A stretch of DNA of 64,000 bases, taken from contig JNVV01000009.1 of the NCBI GenBank assembly GCA_000733355.1, positions 659,521 to 723,520 of the forward strand, read 5' to 3'. A program made the position numbers and the translations under genes. Source of the stretch: Falciphora oryzae. Taxonomy: Eukaryota > Ascomycota > Sordariomycetes > Magnaporthales > Magnaporthaceae. Shown piece after piece: positions 23,280 to 36,100 of the stretch; positions within the stretch are counted from its first letter, which is position 1; each line of letters starts with the position of its first letter. The notes under the pieces were generated by a model. It made no database searches, was not told the origin of the DNA, and saw only the letters and a list, made by a program, of their open reading frames with translations.

Positions 23280-25631
23280 TCTTTGTTGCCGCCCGCAGGT
23301 GTTTTATCCAGGAACTTAACCCAGGTAAGAAATGGAAGGAGGCGGGTATAAAAAGATCATGCCAAGAAAGTTGGCCTTCTCGAAGACCTGGAGAGCGCCA
23401 CAGAACTGGGAATTGTTAGCTAACCGGCAGGTAGACAATCAGACGTGCATCGAGTATGGCTTGGGGTGTGATCTGCGGACACCCACCTATTGTTGGAACA
23501 GTATGCTTTCGAGCGCCGCCACCACCACCAGTGCCAGCGCCTTTTTGACCCGACGTGGAAAGCCGCGCGCCGCGTGAGACGGCAATTGGGGATTGTTGAT
23601 TAGCTAGCTGTCTGGATTTGCCGCCAGGGAGATCCCAGCCAGAAGGAGCGAGTGGATCGAATGACAGCGGGAAAGTCGCCGTCAAATTTAACCCAAAATA
23701 AAATGGTCGATGAGGCGCGGGGCCAATCATTCTCATAACCTGCGAGACCCGCTCACACTCAATCTATCTCAGTCTAAGGGTAAAAAGACTCCTTCATCTA
23801 GCTCAACGGTCCTCCAAAATGCGACGCCACTGGTCAGCCGGATGGAGACTGACGCAGGAACCCAGATGCGCAGCCGTCGTCTGGTGTAACTCGCACGCCA
23901 TCCATTCAATCATCGTGCATAACCCAGCCCAAGCGAGCGAGGCGCCCAGCTCGGGACTGATCGATCCAAGCCGCCTCGTGTTTGCTTTGTGCTCGAGCCC
24001 AACGACGCAAGCACGCGCAGGCATCGGGGAAAAATCACGAGGTTTGTTGCTCGGCAGGTAGCACATAATGTTATCCAAAAGTTGTACAGACATGCAGCTA
24101 TTCCCGACATCTCCAGGGGGCCAGTCGATAGGATCCTCCGGCCGCCTGGCACTCATCTCGCTTGAATCATGAAAAGCCGAATGGACAGGTGCTCTCCGAA
24201 AGGCGACTCGGCAGTCCATGCTGAAGACCCCTGAATCGGTGGGGAAGAGTCCCATCATCCGCCCCTCAAAGAGCGATCCACCAGTCCCTTTCCCAAGACG
24301 GAATGGTTGGGCGGAAAATGAGACGAATCGGCGCCGCCTTATCGTTTGTTTCTTTTCCGTTCGGCTCGCCCTGTCGCAGCCACGATCAACGTTGACGATT
24401 GAACGGGGAAGAGGCGAAACAGAAAAAGCAAAAACAGGGAAGCAGAAACAGACAGGGAATTGGGCAGCGGCACGGGCTGGAAAGCGGACAGACGCGGCAG
24501 GCACGCACGGTCGCACCGTAGCGCAACCTGAAGCCGCCCGCGACCACCACGCAGCAAAAGACATGCGACAGCGAGGAATGCGGGCGGTTGCGACTTGGCA
24601 AGGCAAAGGAGCGCCAACAAAGAGGAGCTTGGCGCCTGCCGGGGTGACAAGAGCGGATCTTGGTTGATCACTCCGTGGGGAACTGATTTGGGGAGCGAAG
24701 GAGGATTCATGCTGGCAGGCTGTCGCAAATGCGCTCGCAATGGGCCAAGGGGCCAGGCAATCTTGAGAACCACACGTCGCCGATTCTCGGGTCAATTGAT
24801 CTCAGCGCGGCACTTGTCTTTGTTCTATTACGGGGATGCGAGCCATGGGACTGGATGCTATCCAAGGCAAGCCCAGACCAGCAGCGATCGCAAAGAATCG
24901 AGTGAAAGAAGTTTCTTTGGCGAGAAAAGGCCAATCAAAGTCGCTCCGTGCCCAGCCTGCTGGCGGATTGCGAACCCACCCCACCCGTGCCCTTTGAGTG
25001 CTGCCGAGGAGCCACTAAGATTGCGCGCGCGCGACCATGTTGGGCGGGCCATCCTTTATTTACCACACCCCTGCCTCGTGCCCTTGCCCGATCGGGCCTC
25101 GTCTAAATGGGTGCTCGTCCTCCTTCTCTGTGCCCTCCCGTCTCGCCAGCTTTCATCGTCGCCCACAACACATTTCGCTTCTTCACCGCAGCCCAGAGTC
25201 CCAGGCTCTATCCACTCATTTTCATCCACCTTGTCGACGTGGCGTTCACAGACGAACTGCGCTCGTGCTTCTTCTCGCGATCCCTCCGCGCCTGACAGCC
25301 TAGGAAACAAGATCCCTAGACCCCAGCCAGCATCCATTGCCGCTAGTCATTCGTTATCTGAAACGACAAGGCACGTCCGCCCGTCCCACAGGGCCCTCAT
25401 TCACTCGCTGTCGTTATAAACCTCGTCTGCCCACTCCCGCTACGCGAGACCCTCTCCGTCCCGACTTTTCACCCATTCGCTCTCTTCGCACACCCACGTT
25501 CGTTTTATTCTTTCGCTTCTCTTCTGCAAGTCGCCTGGAGCACTCATCCCAGTGAAAGCAAGACCACCCCACGCCCGCTCGGCCAGCAACACCAACCAAT
25601 AACAACACCAACCGCACCGTCCCAAGTCAAG
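23280..25631. other. Intergenic, no gene seen
   Basis: A 2.35-kb stretch. Two overlapping opposite-strand open frames (23803..24795 and 24595..25419) lack family similarity, and their composition is that of shadow frames. From about 25040 the plus strand becomes strongly C/T-rich, as in long fungal 5' leaders, running into the GPI-protein gene. Confidence 0.45.
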
Positions 25632-26369
25632 ATGCTGTTCAAGTCTGTCGCTGCCGCGGCCGCTTTCGCCGTCGCCTCGCACGCCGCGAGCGACGTGGCC
25701 GTGCCCGTCCGCATGTCGGTCCGCGAGCTCTTCGGCGCCGTCCACCCCCGTGACGACACCGGCTACCTGCCCGGCCAGGCCTTCTGCGCCATGGGAACCA
25801 GCTGCTCCGAGGCCTGCGGAGCCGGTTACGAGATGTGCCCGTCCAAGGACAACTCGATTCACTGCTTCAACCAGGCCGCCAAGGCTCAGTGCTGCCCCGG
25901 CAATGCTGGCGTCTCGTGCGACGACGGCTTCTACTGTGCCAACGACTCCAAGGGCGAGCAGCTTTGCTGCCCCGTCGGCAAGCCCCTGTCCGAGTGCGAG
26001 GGCGCCGTCGTGTCGGTCGCTGCCCTCCCGCCCGTCACCTCCACCACGAGCTCTTCGTCGTCGTCCTCGACTTCGTCCTCGTCGTCGTCGTCGAGCTCTG
26101 TCTCGCCCTTCAGCCTCCTCGCTGTGAACACGACCACCACTGCCTCGTTGTCTGCGACCAACTCGGCCAACTGGACGGCCTCGGCTGGCTTCACCGCCAG
26201 GGTCAACAGCACGACCGCTGCCCCGACCGTTCCGGCGACGCGCACTCCCATCAGCTTCACCAGCTCCACCTCGACCCCGACCTCTGTGCCCGACAGTGCT
26301 GCTGGCGCTGTTGGCCCTTCGGCCTTCCTCCTGGGCCTTTCTGCCGTCGCCTTCGCCGCCCTGCTGTAA
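25632..26369 (+). CDS. GPI-anchored cysteine-rich surface protein
   Basis: A single exon of 245 aa. It has a signal peptide (about residues 1 to 18), a short spacer, then a cysteine-rich module (residues 52 to 122) with twelve cysteines including two CCP triplets (87 to 89 and 112 to 114), somewhat granulin-like in spacing. A Ser/Thr-rich stalk with a long Ser run (about 137 to 160) follows, with several N-x-T/S sites and many O-glycosylation candidates. The C-terminus has small residues (DSAAGAVG) and then a hydrophobic tail ending AFAALL, the pattern of a GPI-attachment signal. It is therefore expected at the plasma membrane or cell wall. Such modules are common in ascomycete wall proteins, but no function is known to me. 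The long pyrimidine-rich leader suggests strong transcription. Confidence 0.85.
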   Translation: MLFKSVAAAAAFAVASHAASDVAVPVRMSVRELFGAVHPRDDTGYLPGQAFCAMGTSCSEACGAGYEMCPSKDNSIHCFNQAAKAQCCPGNAGVSCDDGFYCANDSKGEQLCCPVGKPLSECEGAVVSVAALPPVTSTTSSSSSSSTSSSSSSSSSVSPFSLLAVNTTTTASLSATNSANWTASAGFTARVNSTTAAPTVPATRTPISFTSSTSTPTSVPDSAAGAVGPSAFLLGLSAVAFAALL

Positions 26370-29300
26370 ACTGCAAGACGGGAGCAGAAACAATACAACC
26401 AGAAGACGAGAGTCTCTTATAATATCATTCGGCGCTTAACCGAACGCTGCTGCAAGACCACAGCAAACGAAGCTAAAGCCTAATGCGCCGGCAAAACCTT
26501 GGATACCTACAATGAGTTTATGAGGCAAACGACGACTGCGAGTTATTGAACAAGGCGGAACACTCTTGGAAATCGAGTCGCTCGTCGCTGTGGGTTGGAA
26601 AAGGGGGGAAACGCTACCTACGAACCTTTTTGCCCTACGCGACACCATGCGCTCACACCACACACCTACATTACCTTTTACCTATACAAAACACGATCTA
26701 TCTACCGACCCGCTCGTCCCACACTTTTCCCGCTCGCCGCAGACCACGCGGACGGCGGTGCCGCTCCAAAAATCCCTTTCCTTTGTTGCTCTGTTGGTTG
26801 TTCTTGTTGCTGGTTTTTCTTATCTTTTGAAGCTGCCTGGGTAGCGCACTTCGCTTCTGGTTCGGGGGCGCGGGCTACCCAAAGCCACGTTTTTTTGTCA
26901 GCGGGGAGCTTGGTGATGCCGGAGTTGTTTCTTCTCGGGCGCATTTCTGCCCTGGCTCTCGTGTCACTCGGGAGCCATACATATTACTCTTCGTTTCTTC
27001 ACTGGGCCGCATTTATTGATTTTTGATACCTTTTACGTTATACCTTGATGCTGCTTCCCGCAGCCTGCATCCTGTTTGCCTGCATTGCGATGGTCTACTG
27101 CCCTGTCAGCCGCTTGGCTCTTCTTCCGCTTTCCTAGAAAGCACCTATTATTTAGTTTTTATTGTCTGCATCTATTTGGGAAGGCTTTGCCTTGAGTTTC
27201 GCTCTGTGTTCCTACGGTACCCTTAGCCATGGTGAATGAAATACAAGAAAACCAGAACCGACACCTGCCATCGCAATAGCCATGTCCTGCCCTTCGCACC
27301 ACTCGACTCTTGCGGACTGCCGATATTCCCGTATTGCCGTTCACGAAGCCGTATACACGGCCAAGCCGAGCCACTCGCTAGAGGTCAACATTCGGTCGTG
27401 CTACCCCAAGATTTGTGGCACCGTGGCCTGTGTCCTTTGCCATCCACACAAAATCTTCCATTACCACTCCCTTGCCGAGGGACATGTCTCACGACGGGCT
27501 TTCCCGGATGCCTGCATATGCATGGTACCGACCTCACGTTTCCCCGTCGCCTGCCCTTGCTTGTGGCTTGCGGAACATGGGGCCTTTTTCGCGTGCGATG
27601 GGTGCATGGCACGGTGACGACGACAGCCAAAAGCACAGACGGAGCCGCCATTCCAGAATAAGGGTAGGGCGTCTGTGCCACGCACACGCGCTGGCTAAAT
27701 AGGGGAACGGGGCGTTGGGAAGCGTCACTCTAGCCTTGGCGTTGGCGGCGCGTTAGCCTTTCTTGCTGAATCGGACGACCGGTTTTTCTCAGCAGCTGGT
27801 TCCTGAGCTACTGGGGCAAGTATTGTGCATGAGATTTTCGTCCGATGGACGAAACAACCAAAATACGAACACCGTCCATACCCCCGCAGATCGAGCCGTG
27901 TCCATTACGCATCGCCCCTCCGGCTAGGGAGCCTGCAGGAGGAAAACGAAAACGATCAATCCACAGTCCTTTTCCCCCACCCTCTCTTCTTTTCGCTGAT
28001 CACGTCGAGGCTCCACATGCGTCCGCGTGGGGATCAAGGAAGCGGTGACGTGATTCTTTTTTCTTCCTTTCTTTCCTTCTTCCCTCCATCGTCTCCCAGG
28101 GGGCAAAGGTGCAGTGCCGTTTGGGCGTGGCAGGCAGATACCAAAGGGCGGCATCCATACCTGCACAGCTCTGCATTCTTCCGTTCGACGTGGGCCGGCC
28201 CGGGGGATCCTTTGCGCAAGGCTGTCCGTAGTATGATTCAGTACAAAGGGGCTGCTGCGTCGGCTCCTGGAGTTCACCAGGTGTTGTGCCCAAAACCATC
28301 GAGCTACAAGTAGCAGCATCCCCACATGACGTAGGGCTTGCTTGTGGCCATGATTCCCCATGCCGCAAGTGCTGCCCTTGTGCATCGGCGCCTGCTAAAA
28401 CGAGGAGGATGGACCTAGCGGACAAGCATTTTCGGAGCGTCCCATGATCGGATTACGTAAAGATTCCCCCTTTTTCGTCAGATCCACTCCACGTCTTGCA
28501 GCAAGACTGGAGCTTAACTTGACGACGGCGTCACGTCTTGGTGTGTCTTGGGGCACGTTTCCTTTCGGCGCCCCAGGTCACGTCCCTAACAATATGACAC
28601 CTAGCGCCAAGGGTACGAGCCTCCCCTCGCTTGCGGCTCCGACCAACATCCAGAAGCCCCCTAGTCCAACACCTTCTCCAGCATGCGTAGTGGCCCAGTC
28701 CTGCATCGGCGTAGATGAAAAGGGGTCACGAGGCGCGACCAAGTTACATGAAGCATCGGCCAACTAGTCAGTTTCTCTCACATGGCTTCTATCGTCTCTC
28801 TAAACGTCGCTCAACGTACGATGTTCATGGTTGTCTTGGATATCCAGGCAAGCTCTACGAAGGGTGAGGCCGGGAGAGGAAGCAACTCCGCGCAGCCAGT
28901 GCTGTCACCGGCTTGGGGAATTCCATGGCCTTCATCCGGCTTGATTTCGGAGTGGTTGACATTATGCTGAGTTCCTGCGGGAGCTAGGAGCCGTTTTAGG
29001 CTATCCTCCTTCGCTCTATACGGCTTCCATGCTTCCTTACACTCTCTTCTGCTATTATCTCGTGTCCGAAAGCCACGATGATTTCCAGTTATGTAGTGAT
29101 GCTTTCGTCCTAGTATGCAACTCAGATCAGGCCTGTGTCAACCCTGGAACTATGGAATTTCTGCATATCTTTCGAGGCTGTTCCTGCTGCTATGCCCATC
29201 GTTGAACGACCTGATCGTTTTGAACATACTCCATGTCGGCGGCTAGTATCGCAATTTATGGCAGCATGCAGTGTTGGTCTGTGTTGAGACCACCTTCGTA

Positions 29301-30145
29301 CCGTCTGTCCTCTGCTGGGCGTGCTTTCTTGCTGTGCTTTACATCGTTCCCCTCCTTTTTTTTCCTATTCGTTTTTCTCCCCTTTCGTTTCCTTTTTCCC
29401 TATTTTTTTCCCCCCTGTTTCTGTTTTTTCCCCTGTTCCTGTTTTTTTTTCTTGTTCTGTTTTCTGCCGTTTATTATTTGTTTTTGGTTCTGCCCAGGGT
29501 TCTATCTGCTGTCTGCCGATAGTCTCTATCTACCTGGGTACGTAGCTACCCAGGTACCTCCTGCGACCTCCTCCAAGCTTGCATATGGAGTGTGGGGGAG
29601 GATAAGCCATTGGGGATGCAGAAACAGTGATGCAAGAATGCATTTCCACAGCTGCAATCCCAGGACAACTCGAGGATTTTTTGCCATTGGGTCCACGTAT
29701 ATCTTTGACGAAACCTCTGATGGGCCTCCGACATAATGCTGGCTGCGGGTGCTCGGGCTCCTCAAATCTTCCTCTCCCAACATCCATCCCGCTTTGACTG
29801 ACATACCTACCAACAACCTAGTCCTCGGCATTCCCTCCCCCTCCATTTTCTTGAGGAAATTTTCCCTGGCCGCCTACTCGTTTGCTAAACTACCACAAAA
29901 AAAACTTTTCCCTCCACCTTCCCTCCCACCAGCTTCCGTCAATTCCTTACCAACGCAGCGACCAAAGCTTTGCACGCTACTTTCTTTTCCATCACAGCAT
30001 CGACCCCATTCAGGGCTCTTAGCTCCTGATATCTTTCCTAACTACCCTCTATTCGCACCATCGTCGTCGTTCACCTCTTCACGACGCCTTGCTCCTTCGG
30101 ACCTCTTGCCAAGCTCCCATCTGGCCGTAGGCCGCTGCGCCCGAG
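26370..30145. other. 3.8-kb stretch with no recognisable gene
   Basis: The left 600 bp is the 3' flank of the GPI-protein gene. No open frame elsewhere shows family similarity, and none could be extended with credible splice sites. There is a pyrimidine-only-like tract at about 29340 to 29470 and a perfect inverted repeat at 29531..29556. The last 400 bp is C/T-rich leader of the giant gene. Confidence 0.45.
29531..29556. repeat. Perfect 10-bp inverted repeat
   Basis: TACCTGGGTA (29531..29540) is followed by a 6-bp spacer and its exact reverse complement TACCCAGGTA (29547..29556). It could form a hairpin or bind a dimeric factor. It lies about 590 bp before the start codon of the giant gene. 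Confidence 0.7.
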
Positions 30146-33100
30146 ATGGCAAAGAAGAAGAAGGCCAACAGATGCACACAAGGGCAGCGGCAGTCCATCC
30201 ACCTGGTGAACCATGTGTTTTTCCCGCCACAACTCCCCGGCGAGGACGACTGGGACCACGATCTGGAGTCACATCTGCTCTCGACTCTGCACACATGCCT
30301 CAGCAACTTCTCCCATCTTGTCGGCCCCAGACAGCGCGTAGCAGTGGCTTCCGTCCTTGACTTGGTCTCGCGGACGCGTCAAGCTCTCGATCTCAATAGA
30401 GACGTCGACGCCAAGAAGCTCTCCGCCATCCTCCAAGACCTATGCCATTGCAGTAGGGTTTTCCCCGTGTTCTGTTGCTTTTCGATTCTATGTAACTTGC
30501 CGCCTTTCTGATACTGACAATTCTTTACCGATAATTACACAGCCGGAGCCGTTGCACTCGACATATCCAGGCAGAATTCTGGAGTGATGATCAGCAGGAA
30601 AGATGGTTCAGTTTACATCGTAAGTCTCATTTGGTCGGGCTCTTTGTTCCATTGCCCACCACTCCTACCCTTCCTAAAGCCTCTCTTCCCCTGTCCCAAT
30701 CTACAACCTTCCTAGAGCTCTTTCATGTCTTCAAACTACCGAATACTGGGCTGACATTCTCAATAAAGGAGGCGTTTGAACTCTCTCCTCAGAACAAGGA
30801 TGTCATGGAGTCCCCAGGCCGACTCCGCCGCCAGTTTCCCGAGGTTGCCGTCGCTGTACCACTGAGAAAGTTCCTGGACAATGGGTTCCGCGAAAACCTT
30901 GTCCATACCCTGTCAACGCTGTCCCAGCAGCTGGCACCAGGCACCCGCCCGCGAGTGAAAAAGGCAGGCGAATTCCACGACGAGGAGAGGGACACTCTTG
31001 ATCCTGCGTGGGTCACCGAGTGGCTTTTTTCGGGAGTTCTCGGCCTCGATTCTGAGCCTGCCGGGAGACATGGCATCTGGAAGAACGTCAGAGACTCTAT
31101 CCTCTGGAACGACAGCTACATGCCATGGCGTCGGTCTCGTACGTGGTTGCTCGCTCGAGTTTCTATGCAGCTCATCTTTTCGCGCCACTCACCTGCAGCG
31201 GGGGATATGTACAAATCCTTCATGCTCTTCTTTGTCGCTTCGATCCTCCACAAAACGCCTGCCTCGCACCTGTCCAGCGACCTCATGTCCATCATGGTGG
31301 CCAAGATTGGTCGGCGGAGGCAAAAGCTCCTGCAGACCCGGGCACCAGTGGACGAAAGCCTCCTGCGATATGTCGACGACTCCATGGCCAAGGCCATGAC
31401 TGAGCTCACCAACCGACAGAAGCGGCTCTTTGACTCGGCCCCGGGCGATCGCATCATGCAGCTCGAGTCCCTTGACTTCGCTCAGGATGTCTTCCACCGA
31501 CTTCCCGACGTTGACTTGTTCATCGAGTCCATCGACAGTCGCACGCAATCCTCTCTCCAGGTTCCTTTCAATCAGAAGTCGTACCCCTACGAATTTTCAC
31601 AGGACAATTTGCCTTGCCTCCCCGGTTCCCTTTCGACATACGACGCCTTCACCCTCGCCGCCTTGGAGAAGTGGGTGGCCGAGCACCTGGATGCCTGGAT
31701 CGCGACGCACGCCGCGTCCAGTGACACCTGTCGCCAGCTGCAGGACCTGATGGTAGCCTACGAGAGCGTCGCGAGGGTCGAGTACGACATGAACCCGGAA
31801 GGCGTCTCCTGCCTGGTCCTCACGGCTCTCGAGCTCTGGATCGCCTGCGACAAGTCCGCCACTACCCTGGAGCCTCTGCTCCAGAGCTACGATCCTCATG
31901 TGCCAGTTCAGCTCTTGCAGTCGTTAATCCTGCCCTTCCGCAAGCAGATGGGCAGGCTCGCCAAGGCGGAGCTCTATCTGGAAGAGCGACAGCGTGCGGC
32001 CAACAGCTCTCTTCCGGGCATTTTCCAATCTTTCGGCACTGAGGGTCAGTGTATTTTCCTTGGGTATTTCTTCCACCCCGGAGTTCCACTCCCCTGCTAC
32101 CTATTCTTGCTCCTTTTACTTCCAGTTTCAGTATTCCTATTCCCCTCTCCTTTATTATTCCTATTCCCTTTCTCTTTAGGATTTTTATTTTCCTTTCTTT
32201 CACTATTCCTGGTCCTCTTCCTTTCATCATTTCTATTCCACTTTCCTTTGGCATTCACTCAAGACTAACTCTGATGGGATCTCCACTCCAGGCTCGTTCG
32301 CGGTGCAATACTACTCTAGGTCTCAAGAGCTCCAAGACCTTCACCGCCGGATCACGAATGAAGCGACGAGCGCGAGAAACGCAAAGGTTTTCATGCTTGC
32401 GAAGCTTCAGGACGAATACAGGGATTTGAAGACCAGGCACGACAATCTCCTCTGCGAATATGTCCAGACCTGGAACCCGCGTTCCAGAGAGTACGTAGAA
32501 GTTCATTCCGGGGATTGTACAAAATGCCTCCTTAAGAGTGAGATGGACGATTTGAAAATCGACATCCACGAGTGGCCGCTTCCCCAAGCGCCCGGGAAGG
32601 CCAAGGCCACGGTCTTTGAACTACGGCCTCCCCATCACGTCGAGGCATGGCGTGATGCGACCTCGTTTCTGGTGCTTCACGTTCTCAATTGTCGCTATAC
32701 AGCCGAGACTATGAGAGTGTGGCACCACTTCGGGGACTACGCGGCTCTCTCGAGATATGCCGACCCGCTATGGACAAAGCCACGCATCTCCCTGGCCTCG
32801 TCAACCAAGTCCAACTCCCAAACGCATCGCAGAGCTCGGCATGTTCACGGTCTCACAGAATCCGATGTGTGCCTCAACAACGGCATGACTTGGGCATACT
32901 ATGACCTCGCCAAGGAAGAGTATGTCGAGAGGGTTGAGTTCAATGAGAACGATCCGCACCCCATTATCTACAGTCTTCCTGCCCAGACCCGGTGGCTGGA
33001 GAAGTATCTCTTCCGGCCGAGCAACAGGCCGGAGGGATGGGCCCCCAACCAGGCTATTGCCAACCAGCATGAAACCCCCGACTCAATGAGTCTGCCCGAG

Positions 33101-36100
33101 TTCAAGGCCCTGGTCTCCATCCTCTTGGGTCACAAGATACAATGGATGAACATACTGTGCGAGCTGGCTGTTCCTTCCATTGACTTCCGCAAGGGCGAGA
33201 CGAGTATCGTTCTCTTCCAGGCCATGTACCAAGCAGGGCCCCTAACCAAGGGCTCGGATTTGAGGGAGGGTCACCAGGTCCTGAATGATGCCAAGTTCTG
33301 TCACGAGCTGGCTGACCACCTTCGTGAGGCAGCGGGTCGGATCAAGCTGAATTGGGAGTCGTCCCAGGCTCTGGCCAACTTAATCTTTATCGCCACGCGT
33401 GCCTTGACCCTCTCGTCGGACACGGGTGTGCACGAGGCTTGCTTGGGATTTCTTCGCGAGGCTCGTCTCATTGCATTTGGCTGGCTGAAGTCGGTCCGTG
33501 CCAAGGCGCAGTCCATCACGGATGGTGACTTCCGCTCGGAGTTGCTGGGAAAGACTGCCGAGATTTCCCTGATTTGCATCGCCACCTTTGACATCGACAA
33601 GCTCCACCTTCACGCTCTCCTGAGGGACCCCGAGGATGCATCGGTCCTCTTGCAGTGCTGCATCAACTGCCAAGAGTGTCTAACAGCGGAGGAGCTGAGG
33701 CCGCAGGGCACCCTCCTATCGCTCATGGTCCTCCGCTGGAAGCGAGTCTGTCATCGTGCTCGTGCTTACTTCACTGGTATGCTCGCGGCAGTGGGAGGTG
33801 GAGGAGAGGCACTTGACGACGCCATCCTCCATTCCTGGCCAGACTACAGCAATGGCGGCCAGTGGAAGCCCCTTTCATATCCAATGGGACATTGGCTGGA
33901 GACCACAACTGCCCCTATTCACAACCGCTCCTTGAACGTCAAGTTCAATCTTCTGACAGCTGAGCTACTTGTCAACGGTAAGTGGCAAGATCTTTTTTTT
34001 TTTTTTTCTTTTTTTCCTTTCCCTTTTCCTTCCCTTTCCCCCCCTTTTTTCGCGCTAACGGCCTACAAAGCCGGATGCTTCAGTGGTTGCTTCGTCCGTT
34101 CCCCAAGCTAATCCAAAATCATTGGTAATCACAGGCCTCCCGCTATCTCGCCTTCCAGCCCAATATGATGGCTACAAGCTTTACAGACATCTATTTGGCA
34201 AGGCAATTCTTGACGTCATGCCCACCAACGTTCCTGGCATGCAGTTTGGCCTCAAAGCCAAAGTCTCGGGCTACACCGTTAGCATGGGACTCTCTGACTC
34301 CCAGGACCTGCTTGTGTCTGCCACACATTGCGAGACCAAGGTCACCTACCAGATCATCCCTGCAGATTGCTTCGCGGGCCTCCTTCCTTCATCGTTCGTC
34401 GAGGACTACACGCACTGGTATGACACGACTAGCAACGCCATCGAGTTTCGCCCAGCCCAAAACTCATGGCAACAAGGTGAAGGTGCTCAGGGCGACCTCT
34501 GGATATTGTCTCGAGGAGGTATAGGGACTTGGAAGCTTCGCAAGGGGCCACGTCTCCTGGTTTCACGACACAGCAAGACGCTGATGGCGATTGCTGCTAT
34601 TCTCGGCCCTGTCGAGGGCCTGGAGCACCTGCACGTATGCCTTGACGAGACCCAAGTGCCCTCGGATGGTCTTGATATTGAGGTTCCCAGGCTGCGGCTC
34701 CAGTTCTCCCTCCAGCTCGGATCCAAGGAGCTCCGGTCAAGACAGTTCCATGGCATGTGGGTTGACCCTACCTCCCAGTCGTTTGGCGCACTCATGGGAC
34801 TGCAGAGCAAGCTCGTGCTTGTCAACAGCCATGGCGCTCGGATGCTCCTCATCCCCGACGGCAAGGTCACATGGGCTCGTGTGGGCGAGGTACCCGGCGA
34901 TCCTGGTAGCCAACATGCCTCTGTCCACGTCGTGAAAGGGACAAGCTCAACATGTCGCGCCTACCAAGTCGATCCGCAACTTGGCCGCCTGGCCGATGAT
35001 GGCAGTTTCAGGAGCAAGATATACCTGGCGTATCTCCATGCTATCACATCCTTCCCTATCCCGGATCCCCTGACCGTGCACACTGGAACTGAACAAGCCC
35101 TGGCAATCCTTCGGTCTGCTGCCGTCAGGTCACTTTTCCGGCCGACTGACGCAGACCTTGATCTTTTGGTCCTGATTAGCAATCTCACCCCTATACGGAC
35201 CTTCTATCCCGAGAATCTGAGGGATATGCAACGGGTGGAGTGGTTAAAAAGCCTTGGATTTTTGTCTCAGCACTCACAACTCCGCCTGTCCGTCAAGGCC
35301 CTGCTCGAGCAAGCCGACCTGCAGGCGGAGCTGTACAGCCCGGAGTCAAAATGCAGCTTTGTCCACTGTCTGCCTAGGCTGACCGAGTCCCTTCTCGAGT
35401 ATGACCTGATCGCCTCTGCCTGGTGCCGCACGTCGGGGTTTGGTGCAGAGGACTTCACGACGGCCCATGACAGGATCTATACAGGCGGCCGAGGGCGCAT
35501 CTGGGAAGTTGCCAGGGCTAATGCGTGCTTTGCCACGTCGAAAGCCATTCTCGCCGGCCGGCCCCGCCTGTCCACGAGCGTGGAATCTGGAGACCTGCAG
35601 GCTACCCTGTGGCGTTGTTTTCTTCCTGCCGGCACAGTCGGGGGCCCGATGCGCCCCTTGCCCTCGTCCGGCCCCGACGGCATCGACTTTTCTTGGCTGC
35701 ATGATAACACGAGCGTGCTCAATCATATCTGCCGGCTTCACCTGGTGCTCAGCGACGGCCTATTCTCGAGCCGACACAAAGTCATGTCCTGGCTCTCTGC
35801 TATGGCGTTTGCGGCCGACTCGCGACTTCGATCATCACAAGAGGCCCTTTTCGAACCCCCGATACTCCGGATGCTTGAAGCCATTATCTTGGCCCCAGAA
35901 ATGGCGCAGATCGCCCCTCCTGGCCTTGATTCGTTCCAGGTTAGCCGGGGCTATGAATTCGTTGCCCCGGCCATCAAGGACATTGTCGAGGAGGGTGCTC
36001 GCGGGTACTATGAATGCCCTGAATCAAGGCTGCCTAGATATGGGTTGTGGGAGACCGACCAGGATCTGGATAGGCGTCGGGGCAGGGCCTTCCAACAGAT

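Noticed and set aside
23803..24795. 330-aa minus-strand open frame (and the 274-aa plus-strand frame 24595..25419)
   Set aside because: The frames overlap on opposite strands, their composition is that of a GC-rich shadow frame, and no motif, signal peptide or splice structure supports either.
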